Assembly: GCA_019873665.1 (NCBI GenBank)
Contig: JAIOAV010000039.1
Span: forward strand, 1 to 33,330
Length of the DNA: 33,330 nucleotides
Direction: 5' to 3'
Origin: Chloroflexota bacterium
GTDB taxonomy: Bacteria > Chloroflexota > Anaerolineae > JAAYEA01
The translations under genes and the position numbers were made by a program. The notes beneath the pieces are model-generated. The model saw nothing but the letters and a program-made list of their open reading frames with translations. It ran no database searches and was not told where the DNA came from. Of this stretch, positions 13,801 through 22,460 are shown piece after piece; position 1 is the stretch's first letter, and every line of letters starts with the position of its first letter.

Positions 13801-13853
13801 CCGGAATGTTGTTTGGCCGGAATTATCGAGAGAGTGGAGGAGAAGGACGAGCG

Positions 13854-14027
13854 ATGAGCGACAACGAGAACAACAAAGCCAGAGTCAGGGGATTGCGCGG
13901 GCAGTGGGGCGCCAATAATGGCCCCAAGCTGTCGCAGGACAAGAGAGAATCACGCAAGATCGAGGTCGAGAACCTCGCGCCCACAAACAGTAACGGCGGC
14001 GCCAAGGGTTGGAAGGCAAACCGCTAA
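13854..14027 (+). CDS. Small basic hypothetical protein, 57 residues
   Basis: I do not recognise this protein. It starts at ATG 13854 with AGAAGGA six nt upstream and ends in a double stop (TAATAG). The 57 residues include twelve Lys/Arg against six Asp/Glu, nine Asn, two Trp and no Cys; no hydrophobic segment is present, so it is probably soluble and largely disordered. R-G-L-R-G-Q-W-G and K-G-W-K stand out as possible nucleic-acid-binding patches, which is inference. The gene has its own near-consensus promoter and a canonical terminator, so it is a self-contained unit and likely well expressed. It could alternatively be a regulatory RNA whose reading frame is incidental, but the good Shine-Dalgarno and double stop favour coding. 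Confidence 0.65.
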   Translation: MSDNENNKARVRGLRGQWGANNGPKLSQDKRESRKIEVENLAPTNSNGGAKGWKANR

Positions 14028-14054
14028 TAGCTGCGTGTACCTCTGCCGCACGCT

Positions 14055-14089
14055 AGGGCCGGGCGGGCGTCAGCTCGTCCGGCCCTTTT
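14055..14089 (+). terminator. Rho-independent terminator of the small-protein gene
   Basis: GGGCCGG (14056-14062) pairs with CCGGCCC (14079-14085), directly followed by TTTT. It lies 28 nt after the stop codon and ends 4 nt before the convergent PfkB gene's stop. It lacks a T-run on the minus strand, so it mainly serves the plus strand. Confidence 0.8.
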
Positions 14090-14093
14090 GCGT

Positions 14094-15005
14094 CTATGTT
14101 GCACGCGCAGCGAGGAAGCGTTCCACAGCAGCCCGATCCGGTATCCCCGCGCGTCCACCCGGGTACATGGCCTTTATGGCCGCCGCGGCGCTGGCAAAGC
14201 GGATACTCTCCGGCACAGTCAGTCCCCGCGCCACGCAGGCCGCATACGCCCCATGAAATACATCTCCACAGCCCGTGGTATCCACCGTTGGCACAGCGAA
14301 AGCTGGCTGGTGCTGCACCGGCCCCCCGGCAACTGCATACCAGGCGCCGCGCTCTCCGGCGGTTACTGTCGTACAGGGGCGTGTCGTGCGGGCCAATGCC
14401 GCGACGGCTTCCGGCGCTGTTCCCGCGCCGGTCAGTCGCAGCGCGAAATCCTCTGGCAGGATGAGATGCGACACATGCGAAAGAAGCGCATCAGCTGCTG
14501 TATACTTGACAAAGTCCAGGTCGGCGACCACCGGCACACCCAATGCATCCGCCACGAGCGCACCCTGCAGCGCCGCGTCCAGGTCGAGGCTATCCACAAA
14601 CAAGACCCGACATCGCGCCACCAGCTCTGGCGTGATCTCCGCCACCGGACGCGCCATCACGCCATCGCGCGTAAAGAAGATGTTGCGGCTGCCCGTGCTT
14701 TGATCCACCACGATAGTCGAGTGGCAGGGTCGCGCGTCGGCGCGCCGTATGAGCAGGGAGCAGTCCACCCCCTCTCGCTCCAGCTCGCGGATCGCGTGCT
14801 GAGACAGATCATCATCGCCCAACACGCCGGCAAAAGCACAGCGCGCCCCCACACGCGCCGCAGCGACCAGCGCCGTGCCGGTCAGCCCGCCACCCTGCCG
14901 CTCTCTGCGCAACACCTGCGCCTTGGTGTTCGGCGGCGGATAGTGCGCCACATAGAGCAACTCGTCCACGCTGACCAGCCCATATCCCAGCACATCCCAG
15001 CGCAT
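14094..15005 (-). CDS. PfkB/ribokinase-family carbohydrate kinase
   Basis: 303 residues. The ribokinase fold shows G-Y-G-L-V-S-V-D-E at 7-15, the Q-G-G-G-L-T-G-T-A segment at 37-45, and the signature DTTGCGDVFHGAY at 242-254, where D248 is the catalytic base in G-C-G-D. This branch phosphorylates free sugars or nucleosides (ribose, fructose, ketodeoxygluconate and similar) with ATP in the cytoplasm. Substrate cannot be fixed from sequence. The gene is last in a minus-strand series 82 nt after hflX. The Shine-Dalgarno is weak (GAGGCGAG near the ATG at 15003-15005). It ends head-to-head with the small-protein gene's terminator. Confidence 0.85.
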   Translation of the reverse strand: MRWDVLGYGLVSVDELLYVAHYPPPNTKAQVLRRERQGGGLTGTALVAAARVGARCAFAGVLGDDDLSQHAIRELEREGVDCSLLIRRADARPCHSTIVVDQSTGSRNIFFTRDGVMARPVAEITPELVARCRVLFVDSLDLDAALQGALVADALGVPVVADLDFVKYTAADALLSHVSHLILPEDFALRLTGAGTAPEAVAALARTTRPCTTVTAGERGAWYAVAGGPVQHQPAFAVPTVDTTGCGDVFHGAYAACVARGLTVPESIRFASAAAAIKAMYPGGRAGIPDRAAVERFLAARAT

Positions 15006-15087
15006 CTCTCGCCTCTATTCAGGTGGTCCACAATGCCAGCAAGTTGGAGGGGGCCCTGCCATACCCCTTGCCTGCCGATTGTGCCCA

Positions 15088-16416
15088 TCAGGAGACCTGC
15101 ACGGCACGAAACAGGTGAAGCAGGCGGCGCGGCAGACGGCCCACGATATGCGTGCCCTGCTCTGCGTATGCCTCGCGCTCGATAACGCCCCACTGATGAA
15201 AGAGCGCCACCAGTTCGTTGGCCCGGTAGGGCACCACCACATCCACCGGTAACATGTCTTCCGCCAGCACGTCCTCTACCGCCGCCAGCAGGGCGTCTAT
15301 GCCGAGACCATGCGCCGCCGAAATCGCAACGCTGCGCGGGTAATCCTGCCGCCACTCGTCCAGCGCTTTCCCGACCCCCTCGGCGCTGCGATCCGGCAAC
15401 AGGTCAATCTTGTTCAGGGCGACGACCACCGGCTTGTCATCGGCCCCCAGCTCCGCGAGCACACCCGCCACCGTCTCGGCCTGTTCGTGCGCGTTGCGGT
15501 GCGTAACATCCACCACATGCACGAGGATATCCGCCTCCGTAACTTCCTCCAGGGTGGCACGAAAGGCGGCCACCAGGGTGGTTGGCAGCTTGCGGATAAA
15601 GCCGACAGTGTCGGTGAAGAGCACCTCCTTGCCGTTCGGCAATGCCACACGGCGCGTCGTGGGATCCAGCGTGGCAAAAAGCTTGTCCTCTGCCAGCACG
15701 CCGGCATCCGTCAACGTGTTGAGGAGCGTGGACTTGCCCGCGTTGGTGTAGCCCACGATGGCGACGGTGGGCACGCCTTCGCGTCGGCGGCGCTCGCGAT
15801 GCAGCCCGCGTTGCTTGCGCACCTCCTCCAGTTCCCGGCGCAGATGCGCGATCCGCCGTCGAATCTCCTGCCGATCCAACTCCAACTGCGTCTCGCCGGG
15901 GCCCCGCAGGCCCACGCCACCGCCAGCCCCGCCGCGTCCCGCTGCGCCGCCTGTTTGCTGTCCCAGATGTGTCCAGGCGTGGGTCAGACGTGGCAAACGG
16001 TACTCGTATTGCGCCAATTCGACTTGAAGCGCGCCCTCTCGCGTCCGCGCACGCTGCGCAAAGATGTCGAGGATCAGTACGGTGCGATCTATGATCTTGA
16101 CCCGCTCCTCCAGCGCCTTTTCCAGGTTCTTCTGCTGGCTTGGCGATAGCTCATCGTCAAAGATCACCACATCAAAGCCCAGCTCGCGCCGCCACACCTC
16201 CAGCTCTTCCACTTTGCCCGCGCCGATGTAGGTGGCGGGATTGATGGCCTCCAGCCGCTGCGTGGTCTGGCCTACGACCTCGATGCCGGCCGTGGCAGCC
16301 AACTGGGCAAGCTCCCGGAGCGAGTCCTCCAGTTCCCATTCAGCTGCCACGCCTTTGATCTCGGTCCCCACCAGAAAGCCCCGCTCCCGTGGTGAAGCCG
16401 TTACGTACAGATCCAT
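15088..16416 (-). CDS. hflX: GTPase HflX
   Basis: 442 residues. The HflX N-terminal domain (with P-A-T-Y-I-G-x-G-K at 60-68 and [14 protein letters not shown] near 86-99), the coiled linker with the Gly-rich stretch and G-P-G-E-T-Q-L-E (172-179), and the G domain are all present. P-loop GYTNAGKST lies at 222-230, D-T-V-G-F at 269-273 and N-K-I-D at 335-338. HflX binds 50S subunits and splits stalled or hibernating ribosomes under stress. The Shine-Dalgarno AAAGGAGA overlaps the stop of the preceding gene and is rather far (about 14 nt) from this ATG, so start efficiency may depend on coupling. Typical full length; a clear orthologue by motif. Confidence 0.95.
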   Translation of the reverse strand: MDLYVTASPRERGFLVGTEIKGVAAEWELEDSLRELAQLAATAGIEVVGQTTQRLEAINPATYIGAGKVEELEVWRRELGFDVVIFDDELSPSQQKNLEKALEERVKIIDRTVLILDIFAQRARTREGALQVELAQYEYRLPRLTHAWTHLGQQTGGAAGRGGAGGGVGLRGPGETQLELDRQEIRRRIAHLRRELEEVRKQRGLHRERRRREGVPTVAIVGYTNAGKSTLLNTLTDAGVLAEDKLFATLDPTTRRVALPNGKEVLFTDTVGFIRKLPTTLVAAFRATLEEVTEADILVHVVDVTHRNAHEQAETVAGVLAELGADDKPVVVALNKIDLLPDRSAEGVGKALDEWRQDYPRSVAISAAHGLGIDALLAAVEDVLAEDMLPVDVVVPYRANELVALFHQWGVIEREAYAEQGTHIVGRLPRRLLHLFRAVQVS

Positions 16417-16436
16417 ATCGCGAATGTCGCTCTCCT

Positions 16437-18044
16437 TTACGCCGGCAACCCGACCAGCGTCATCTCCTTGGGAGATTCCACCATGAATTCAAACTCGATA
16501 TCTCGCTTCTCCCTGGGGGGCAGGCTCAGCTCCCACTTTAGAATGCCCAGCTCCTCCTCTGCAGGCGGCGGGTTCGCGCGCGTCAGTTGTACCTTCACAT
16601 CCTCGTGGCGCGAGACCGGTATCTGATCGCGCGTCGTGATGCGAATGGCCTGCGGCAATAGGTTCTCCAGAGTGATTCGATAACCGAACTCCATGCGCCG
16701 CCGATTGCCAAGAAGCCGCTTATCTATCTCATGGGTGATGAGCTTGCGCTCCACGCGAACCCGCTCGTCAATCCCCAGAAACGCCTCGAACTCCTGACCT
16801 GGTGCAACGTTCTTGAGCTGGCTGGTGCCAATATACTCTGCACCCCAGAAGATGTTCAGTTGACCCGGCAGCAGGATATACTCCGACTGGTTCGCAATGG
16901 TGGCGCGACGATAGGCGTACGATGTACGCCTGGGCGCGGTCAGAAAGTCCAGCCGCGCGGGCAGCGGCAGGATCGCCACCGTGGTGTTATGTGGTTCGCC
17001 GTCGCTGGGCACGCTGACGCGCTGGCGAATCTCGTAGCTGACCGCCGCGCCGCTGGTGCGCACCTCCGCGGTCTCTGTTTCCATCGGCGCCATCGCCTCC
17101 GCAGGGGCAGCCAGCCTCTCTTCCAGCAGCGCGTCGGCCGGTGGCGCTTCGGCGCTCATGGCGCGCATCATAGCAGGCGCACCCAGGCCGCGCGCGGTGG
17201 GTGCCGGCGGCGGCAGCGGCGGCCCGACATACCACGGCGACAACTCGGGAAGCTGTGCCGTCACCGCTGGCTTGGCTGTGGAAAGCGTCAATGCGGTGTC
17301 GCCCCAGTCCTCGCCTGTCTTCTGCCAGACCTGCCCCAGGTAGACAAGCTGCACTGAGGGCGAAGCGTCCGCCTCCTCCACCCGCAAATCGTACAGCGGT
17401 TGCCAGCCGGCGCGCGGCACCACATATACCAGCTCCAGCTCCAGCACACCGGGCTGCGTTATCTCCACTGTGATCACGGCGCGGTAACGTTCGGTGGCGC
17501 GCGGCGATTGCACCTGCGCCAGCTCACGTTGCACCTTCTCGATCTCACGCTGCAGTTCGCGCCGCTGCAAGCCAAGCTGACGCAGCCGCTCACGGGTAGT
17601 GCGTGTCTCTTCCTGAAGCCACTCGCCGAACTGGGTTACCTGCTCCATGTTGGCACGCGAGAATGCCAGTCCTTTTGGCAAGTTCTCGGCAGCAGAGGCC
17701 GCCGTCTGCGCCAGGAACTCGGCATGTGCCGCAGCATTCTGCTCCTCTTGCACCAGCGCGCCATCCCGGTCTTGCAGTTGCTCCAGTCGGGCGGAGAGTT
17801 CGGCTACGTTTTGCTGCGTCGGATGCACATAGTGCGTCTTCTGCGCCTCTACCGACAGGAGGCGCGCCCGCGCGGTGCCGCGTCCGGTCGCACGCAGCGA
17901 TTCTGTGGCGAGGATCGGGGGCAAGTTCTCCACCGCGATCTCGTGCACACCGATCCCCACATCACATCGGCCAGCTCTCGTGATCCGGGCACGATCCAGA
18001 TAGACGGTTACTGCTTGGACGGTCGTCTCCATTGCGATCATCAT
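16437..18044 (-). CDS. DUF4139 domain (MuiA-like, mucoidy inhibitor A family) protein
   Basis: 535 residues from ATG 18044, which follows GGAGGAGGGG; an upstream frame exists without a better start. The N-terminal [14 protein letters not shown] is the DUF4140 pattern, followed by a long charged coiled coil (~75-185) and the DUF4139 beta-rich part with G-W-x-P-L-Y-D-L-R and Q[15 protein letters not shown]. The middle carries a Pro/Ala/Met-rich low-complexity insert (~285-340). No signal peptide is seen, so it may be cytoplasmic. The function of the family is poorly known; links with capsule or envelope control come from naming alone. It sits between the aminotransferase and hflX, 20 nt from the latter. 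Confidence 0.85.
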   Translation of the reverse strand: MMIAMETTVQAVTVYLDRARITRAGRCDVGIGVHEIAVENLPPILATESLRATGRGTARARLLSVEAQKTHYVHPTQQNVAELSARLEQLQDRDGALVQEEQNAAAHAEFLAQTAASAAENLPKGLAFSRANMEQVTQFGEWLQEETRTTRERLRQLGLQRRELQREIEKVQRELAQVQSPRATERYRAVITVEITQPGVLELELVYVVPRAGWQPLYDLRVEEADASPSVQLVYLGQVWQKTGEDWGDTALTLSTAKPAVTAQLPELSPWYVGPPLPPPAPTARGLGAPAMMRAMSAEAPPADALLEERLAAPAEAMAPMETETAEVRTSGAAVSYEIRQRVSVPSDGEPHNTTVAILPLPARLDFLTAPRRTSYAYRRATIANQSEYILLPGQLNIFWGAEYIGTSQLKNVAPGQEFEAFLGIDERVRVERKLITHEIDKRLLGNRRRMEFGYRITLENLLPQAIRITTRDQIPVSRHEDVKVQLTRANPPPAEEELGILKWELSLPPREKRDIEFEFMVESPKEMTLVGLPA

Positions 18045-18118
18045 GCCCCTCCTCCACGCATGAGGCGGTAGGTACTCCCTCCTGGCGCGGGCAGTGCCTC
18101 CCACATAGACCGCAGTCC

Positions 18119-19276
18119 CTATCGCAGCGAGGCAAGACGCTCGCCAGCCTCACGCAGCCGCTCTTCTGGCAAGACGAGCGAGATGCGCACGTATCCCTCG
18201 CCGTTGGTGCCATACGCCGGCCCGGGCGTCACCCACACGCCGGCTTCCTGCAATGCTCGTTCCGCATACTCGGTGGCAGTGTACCCCTCGGGCACACGCG
18301 CCCAGACATACAGTCCCCCCTTGGGCGCCTGGGCACGCAACCCTGCCCTTGGCAGGAACTCCATCACCACATCGCGCCGCCGCTGGTAGATCATGTTTCG
18401 CTCTGCCAGCCAGCTCTGGTCGGCGTTCATGGCATATGTCGCCGCCATCTGCAACGGCCGGAAGATGCCCGAATCCACATTCGTCTTGATAGTGGCCAGC
18501 GCCGCGATGGCTTTGGCGTTGCCCACTGCCATGCCCACGCGCCAGCCCGCCATATTGTACGTCTTGGAGAGCGAGTTGAACTCGATGGCCACATCCATCG
18601 CGCCCGGCACCTGCAGCACGCTCGGCGCGACATAGCCATCGAACGTCAGGTCACAATACGGGTTATCGCTGCACAACAACAGCCCGTACTCGCGGGCAAA
18701 GGCGACGCAGCAGGCATACGTCTCCAGATCGGCGACAGCGCCAGTCGGGTTATTGGGATAGTTGATCCACAGAATCTTGGCCTTTTCCGCCACTCCGGGC
18801 GGAATGGCAGAGAGATCGGGCCGATACCCCTGATCCTCCCGCAGTGGCATCGGATATGACTCGCCACCCGCCAGAATCGCGCCCATCGTGTAGGTCGGGT
18901 AGCCAGGATCGGACACGATGACGATGTCCCCGGGGTCCACAAACGCCAGGTTGATGTTGGCGATCCCTTCCTTGGAGCCGATCAGGGAAAGCACTTCGGT
19001 ATTAGGGTCTAGTTCGACGCCGAACCGCCGCCCATAGTAGTCGGCCACTGCCTTGCGAAAGGCGGGCGTGCCATAGTACCCGGCATAGCCGTGATTATCG
19101 GGCTGCAAGGCCGCCTCATAGAGTGTGTCAATGATCGGCTTGGGAGGTGGCAGGTCAGGGCTGCCCATCCCAAGGTCAATGACATCTATTCCCTTTTTTC
19201 GCAGCGTCGCGATCTTGGTGCTCGCTTGAGCAAAGATATACTCCGGCAACGCTTCGACTCGTCGTGCAATCCTCAT
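18119..19276 (-). CDS. Class I/II PLP-dependent aminotransferase, LL-diaminopimelate aminotransferase-like
   Basis: 385 residues from ATG 19276, with GGGAGG 7-8 nt upstream; the longer frame is rejected. Fold-type I features: IDLGMGSPDLPPP near the N-terminus, NYPNNPTGA in the middle, and SLSKTYNMAGWRVG where the lysine of S-K-T binds PLP. Length and the G-Y-x-x-Y-x-G-T-P-A-F-R-K-A pattern agree with DapL-type enzymes, which make LL-diaminopimelate for lysine and peptidoglycan, but aspartate or other amino acids cannot be excluded without a tree. It acts in the cytoplasm. It starts 41 nt after the M28 peptidase gene on the same strand. Confidence 0.88.
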   Translation of the reverse strand: MRIARRVEALPEYIFAQASTKIATLRKKGIDVIDLGMGSPDLPPPKPIIDTLYEAALQPDNHGYAGYYGTPAFRKAVADYYGRRFGVELDPNTEVLSLIGSKEGIANINLAFVDPGDIVIVSDPGYPTYTMGAILAGGESYPMPLREDQGYRPDLSAIPPGVAEKAKILWINYPNNPTGAVADLETYACCVAFAREYGLLLCSDNPYCDLTFDGYVAPSVLQVPGAMDVAIEFNSLSKTYNMAGWRVGMAVGNAKAIAALATIKTNVDSGIFRPLQMAATYAMNADQSWLAERNMIYQRRRDVVMEFLPRAGLRAQAPKGGLYVWARVPEGYTATEYAERALQEAGVWVTPGPAYGTNGEGYVRISLVLPEERLREAGERLASLR

Positions 19277-19317
19277 ATAACAACCTCCCTTTTTAAAAGT
19301 AACCCTCGCGGGCGCGC

Positions 19318-20220
19318 TCACCGAGCGGAGAACGGGCGCTCCTCCAGCAACGTTTGCAACACGTGGCCCACACGCCGCAGGCTCTCCGGAGCGACCTTGT
19401 CCGGCGTATCCTGAGTCGTGTGCCAGTATGGATAGTCGAGGTCAATGATATCCACCGCCACCAGTCCTTGCTGAATGAAGGGGATATGGTCATCCATGAT
19501 GCTATGCTTGACGCGAGGCACAAAAGACGACTCATATCCCAGATCGGCAGCGATCTGCCAGAGATGCGCCTGTAATGCGGCATCTGAATTATGCTCCCAG
19601 CAGATTTCCTGCTGCTGGTCGCCAACCATATCCACGATGATGACATAATCAGGCCGGACTTCCAGGTGGCGCGCCATATACGACGCGCCCACCGCCCAGG
19701 ACCAGTCACCGATACGTCCCTGATCCTCAGCATCAAAGAACGCCAGCCACACCTCGTTCTGCAACCGGTCGCGATCCAACACGCGCGCTAACTCCAAGAG
19801 GACGGCCACCCCGCTGCCGCCGTCGTTCGCGCCCAGCACCGGTGTCGCGCGCGCCTGCGGATCGGGATCCCCATCGGCATAGCGGCGCGTATCATAGTGT
19901 GCGCCTAGGATGACGAGCGGCGCGGCGCGGACCTCAGCCGGCGCGATCTTGCCGATCACGTTGCGCAGACGCACCGGCGTCGCCTGCGCGTTTGGCGCAT
20001 ACTCGAATACCTGCATTGTCACGGCGACCCCTTGCTTTTCCAGCTCGGCCCGGATATAGTCGCCCGTCGCCCAGCCAGCGTCGCTGCCCGAATAGCGAAA
20101 GCCGATATCGCATTGCGCCACCACATGCGCGTAGGCCGCCTCTGCATCAAACGTCTGCCGCGTGGTCGCAGAGTGGCAGCCCATGGTGGCTGCGGCCAGG
20201 AGCACCAACAGCCACCGCAT
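19318..20220 (-). CDS. M28-family zinc peptidase, probable lipoprotein
   Basis: 300 residues from ATG 20220; a GTG five codons earlier (20235) is an alternative. The N-terminus is a signal with hydrophobic core LLVLLAAATMGC; C15 could be lipidated, though the residues before it are a weak lipobox. The M28 metal and active-site residues are visible: H108-x-D110 in G-A-H-Y-D, D133 in G-A-N-D-G-G-S-G, E165 in F-F-D-A-E-D, D197 in I-V-D-M-V-G-D, and H267 in Y-W-H-T-T-Q-D-T. The D-A-E-D-Q-G-R-I-G-D-W segment is reminiscent of bacterial glutaminyl-cyclase-like M28 proteins, so it could be an aminopeptidase or cyclase acting outside the membrane. It starts 17 nt after the isomerase stop. Confidence 0.85.
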   Translation of the reverse strand: MRWLLVLLAAATMGCHSATTRQTFDAEAAYAHVVAQCDIGFRYSGSDAGWATGDYIRAELEKQGVAVTMQVFEYAPNAQATPVRLRNVIGKIAPAEVRAAPLVILGAHYDTRRYADGDPDPQARATPVLGANDGGSGVAVLLELARVLDRDRLQNEVWLAFFDAEDQGRIGDWSWAVGASYMARHLEVRPDYVIIVDMVGDQQQEICWEHNSDAALQAHLWQIAADLGYESSFVPRVKHSIMDDHIPFIQQGLVAVDIIDLDYPYWHTTQDTPDKVAPESLRRVGHVLQTLLEERPFSAR

Positions 20221-20237
20221 GACGTTCCAACTCACCC

Positions 20238-21104
20238 TCAATCTCGCTCCTTGATCATGGATCGGGCGGCCGGCATCTCTACGGCGGCACGACAAAAGCG
20301 CACGCAGCGGCGCAACGCCCCACGCACCGCGTCATCGTCGCCCGCGTCCAACGCCCCCGGGTGCAGCTCGATCGTCAGAACACCCGCATAGCCATCCGCC
20401 GCGAGACGGGAAACGAATCGTTCCAGCGGCAGCACGCCATTCCATGGCAGGCGGTGCTCCTCGCCATCGAAATTGGACAGATGTATGTTCACGATGCGTT
20501 CCCGCAGGCGCTGGTACACCGCCAACGGATCGAGGCCCCAGGTAGCCAGATGCGTCGTGTCCAGCGTTACATGCGGGAAGCGCTGCATCTCCTGCGGCGT
20601 GTTCATCCGGCAGGGGTTGAGCTGCCACCATAGCCACCTTTTGGCGGGCAAGTTCTCCACGCCGATGGCGATTCCTGTCTCCGCCTCGTACCGTGGCAGC
20701 TCGTGCAGCAACCAGTCCGCATACGGCCCGCCGCGCGGCGCGAAAAAGAGCGGCAGATACGCGTGTGGCCACAGGCTGGAAACGACGCGCAGTTCGTGCC
20801 AGCGAAACGGCAGATGCGCCACCACCAGCCTGACGCCCAGCTCCTGCGCCAGATCCGCCGTGCGCCAGAGGCGGCAGATCGGGTCCGTCTCCCAGCCATC
20901 CACGCGCTGCGCAAAGGGCGTGTGCAGGCTCAAGATCGGCATCTCGTGCTTTTCGCGACATTCGGCCAGAAAATGCGCCTGGCGCGTGTCCCAGCGCTCA
21001 TCCACCAGCACCTCAACACCATCAAAGCCCGCCTCCGCCGCCAGGCCAAAGACGCGCTCCAGGCCGTAGGTGTAAAGCGATCCCGTGGAGAGGGATACAA
21101 TCAC
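20238..21104 (-). CDS. Sugar phosphate isomerase/epimerase (AP-endonuclease-2-type TIM barrel)
   Basis: 288 residues, starting at GTG (21102-21104) with GGGAGGT 6 nt upstream. The start overlaps the trmFO stop as GTGA, so translation is coupled. The TIM barrel carries the metal set of the family: E150 in G-V-E-N, D182 and H185 in L-D-T-T-H, H208 in N-I-H-L-S-N, and E246 in T-I-E-L-H-P-G. These are common to endonuclease IV and to sugar isomerases; the Trp-rich middle and lack of DNA-binding loops favour a sugar or inositol-type isomerase/epimerase. The substrate is unknown, and the pairing with a tRNA modification gene gives no hint. Confidence 0.85.
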   Translation of the reverse strand: MIVSLSTGSLYTYGLERVFGLAAEAGFDGVEVLVDERWDTRQAHFLAECREKHEMPILSLHTPFAQRVDGWETDPICRLWRTADLAQELGVRLVVAHLPFRWHELRVVSSLWPHAYLPLFFAPRGGPYADWLLHELPRYEAETGIAIGVENLPAKRWLWWQLNPCRMNTPQEMQRFPHVTLDTTHLATWGLDPLAVYQRLRERIVNIHLSNFDGEEHRLPWNGVLPLERFVSRLAADGYAGVLTIELHPGALDAGDDDAVRGALRRCVRFCRAAVEMPAARSMIKERD

Positions 21105-22447
21105 GAGCCAACCTCCCGCCCCAGTGTCATCAACACAGCCTCCAGGTCGCGCAGTGACCGCGCCGCATACATCTGCGCCCGTTCAGCCTTGCGGCGGGGC
21201 GGATCAGACAGCGGCGGCAACAGCCCCATGTTCGGCTTCATTGGCTGGAAGCCCTTCTCTTCCGCCGACGCGACATATCGGCAGAGTGCGCCGATCATCG
21301 TCGTGGGCGGCAGCGTCACCAGCGGCTGCCCCGTCGCCAACCGCGCCGCATTCACTCCCGCCAACCACCCGCTGGCAGTGGAGCCCACGTACCCCTCGGT
21401 GCCGGTGACCTGCCCGCCAAAAAACAGATTCCGCTGTTTCCGGCATTGCAGCGTGGCATCCAGAAGCGCCGGCGCGTTGATAAAGGTGTTGCGGTGCATC
21501 TGCCCAAAGCGCACAAACTCGGCATGCTCCAGACCGGGGATCATGCGGAAGACACGCGCCTGCTCCGCCCAGCGCAGGTTCGTCTGAAAGCCCACCAGAT
21601 TGTAGAGCGTGCCGGCCAGGTTGTCCTGCCGCAACTGCACCACCGCATACGGCCGCCGCCCCGTGCGCGGATCCCGCAGCCCCACTGGCCTGAGTGGGCC
21701 GTATGCCAGTGCTCGCTCCCCTCGCGCCGCAATCACCTCTACGGGCAGGCACCCCTCGAAAAAGCGCGGGTCCTCTCGCTCAAAATCGCGCAGCGGGATA
21801 CGCTCCGCCGTCACCAGCGCCCGATAGAACGCCTCATACTCGGCCCTGTCCATCGGGCAGTTGATATAGTCTTCACCGCCGGGGCTGCTGCCCCGTCCAT
21901 AACGTGAGGCGCGAAACGCTTTGTCCATGTCTATGGAATCCAGGGTAACGATGGGCGCCATAGCGTCATAGAAGTAGAGGTGCTCGGCGCCGGCCAGGGC
22001 GGCAATGGCCTGCGACAGCGCAGGAGAGGTCAGCGGCCCGGTGGCGATCACTGTCGGTGCGTCTTCCGGCCGCGGCAGCGCGGTTACTTCGGCGCGTTGC
22101 ACGGTGATTCGCGGGTGCGATAGCACCCGCTCGGTGACGAGCCGGGCAAAGTTTTCACGATCCACCGCCAGGGCGCCGCCGGCGGGCAACGCGGTCGCAT
22201 CGGCGCAGGCGATGACCAGCGAACCTAGCCGCCGCAGCTCCTCCTTGAGCAGACCAGCGGGGCGATCCACGAGGTTTGAACCTAGCGAATTGCTGCACAC
22301 CAGTTCGGCCAGGCGATCTGTGGTGTGCGCGGGCGTGGGCCTCTCCGGGCGCATCTCGTAGAGCGTAACATGCTGCCCCTGTTCGGCTGCCTGCCACGCT
22401 GCCTCGCTCCCGGCGAGTCCGCCCCCGATCACGATAACCTCTGACAT
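21101..22447 (-). CDS. trmFO: Folate/FAD-dependent tRNA (uracil-54-C5)-methyltransferase TrmFO
   Basis: 448 residues, normal length. FAD site [10 protein letters not shown] at 6-15, then [11 protein letters not shown] with C51 and F-E-G-C-L-P-V-E with C233, the two cysteines in the positions of the catalytic pair known in the family. [13 protein letters not shown] near the C-terminus is also diagnostic. TrmFO makes 5-methyluridine at position 54 of tRNA using methylene-tetrahydrofolate as carbon source. No good Shine-Dalgarno lies just before the ATG (22445-22447); the preceding RACo stop is 13 nt away, so re-initiation from the upstream gene is plausible. Second gene of a long minus-strand series. 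Confidence 0.95.
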   Translation of the reverse strand: MSEVIVIGGGLAGSEAAWQAAEQGQHVTLYEMRPERPTPAHTTDRLAELVCSNSLGSNLVDRPAGLLKEELRRLGSLVIACADATALPAGGALAVDRENFARLVTERVLSHPRITVQRAEVTALPRPEDAPTVIATGPLTSPALSQAIAALAGAEHLYFYDAMAPIVTLDSIDMDKAFRASRYGRGSSPGGEDYINCPMDRAEYEAFYRALVTAERIPLRDFEREDPRFFEGCLPVEVIAARGERALAYGPLRPVGLRDPRTGRRPYAVVQLRQDNLAGTLYNLVGFQTNLRWAEQARVFRMIPGLEHAEFVRFGQMHRNTFINAPALLDATLQCRKQRNLFFGGQVTGTEGYVGSTASGWLAGVNAARLATGQPLVTLPPTTMIGALCRYVASAEEKGFQPMKPNMGLLPPLSDPPRRKAERAQMYAARSLRDLEAVLMTLGREVGS

Positions 22448-22460
22448 TGTACGTTAGTCT

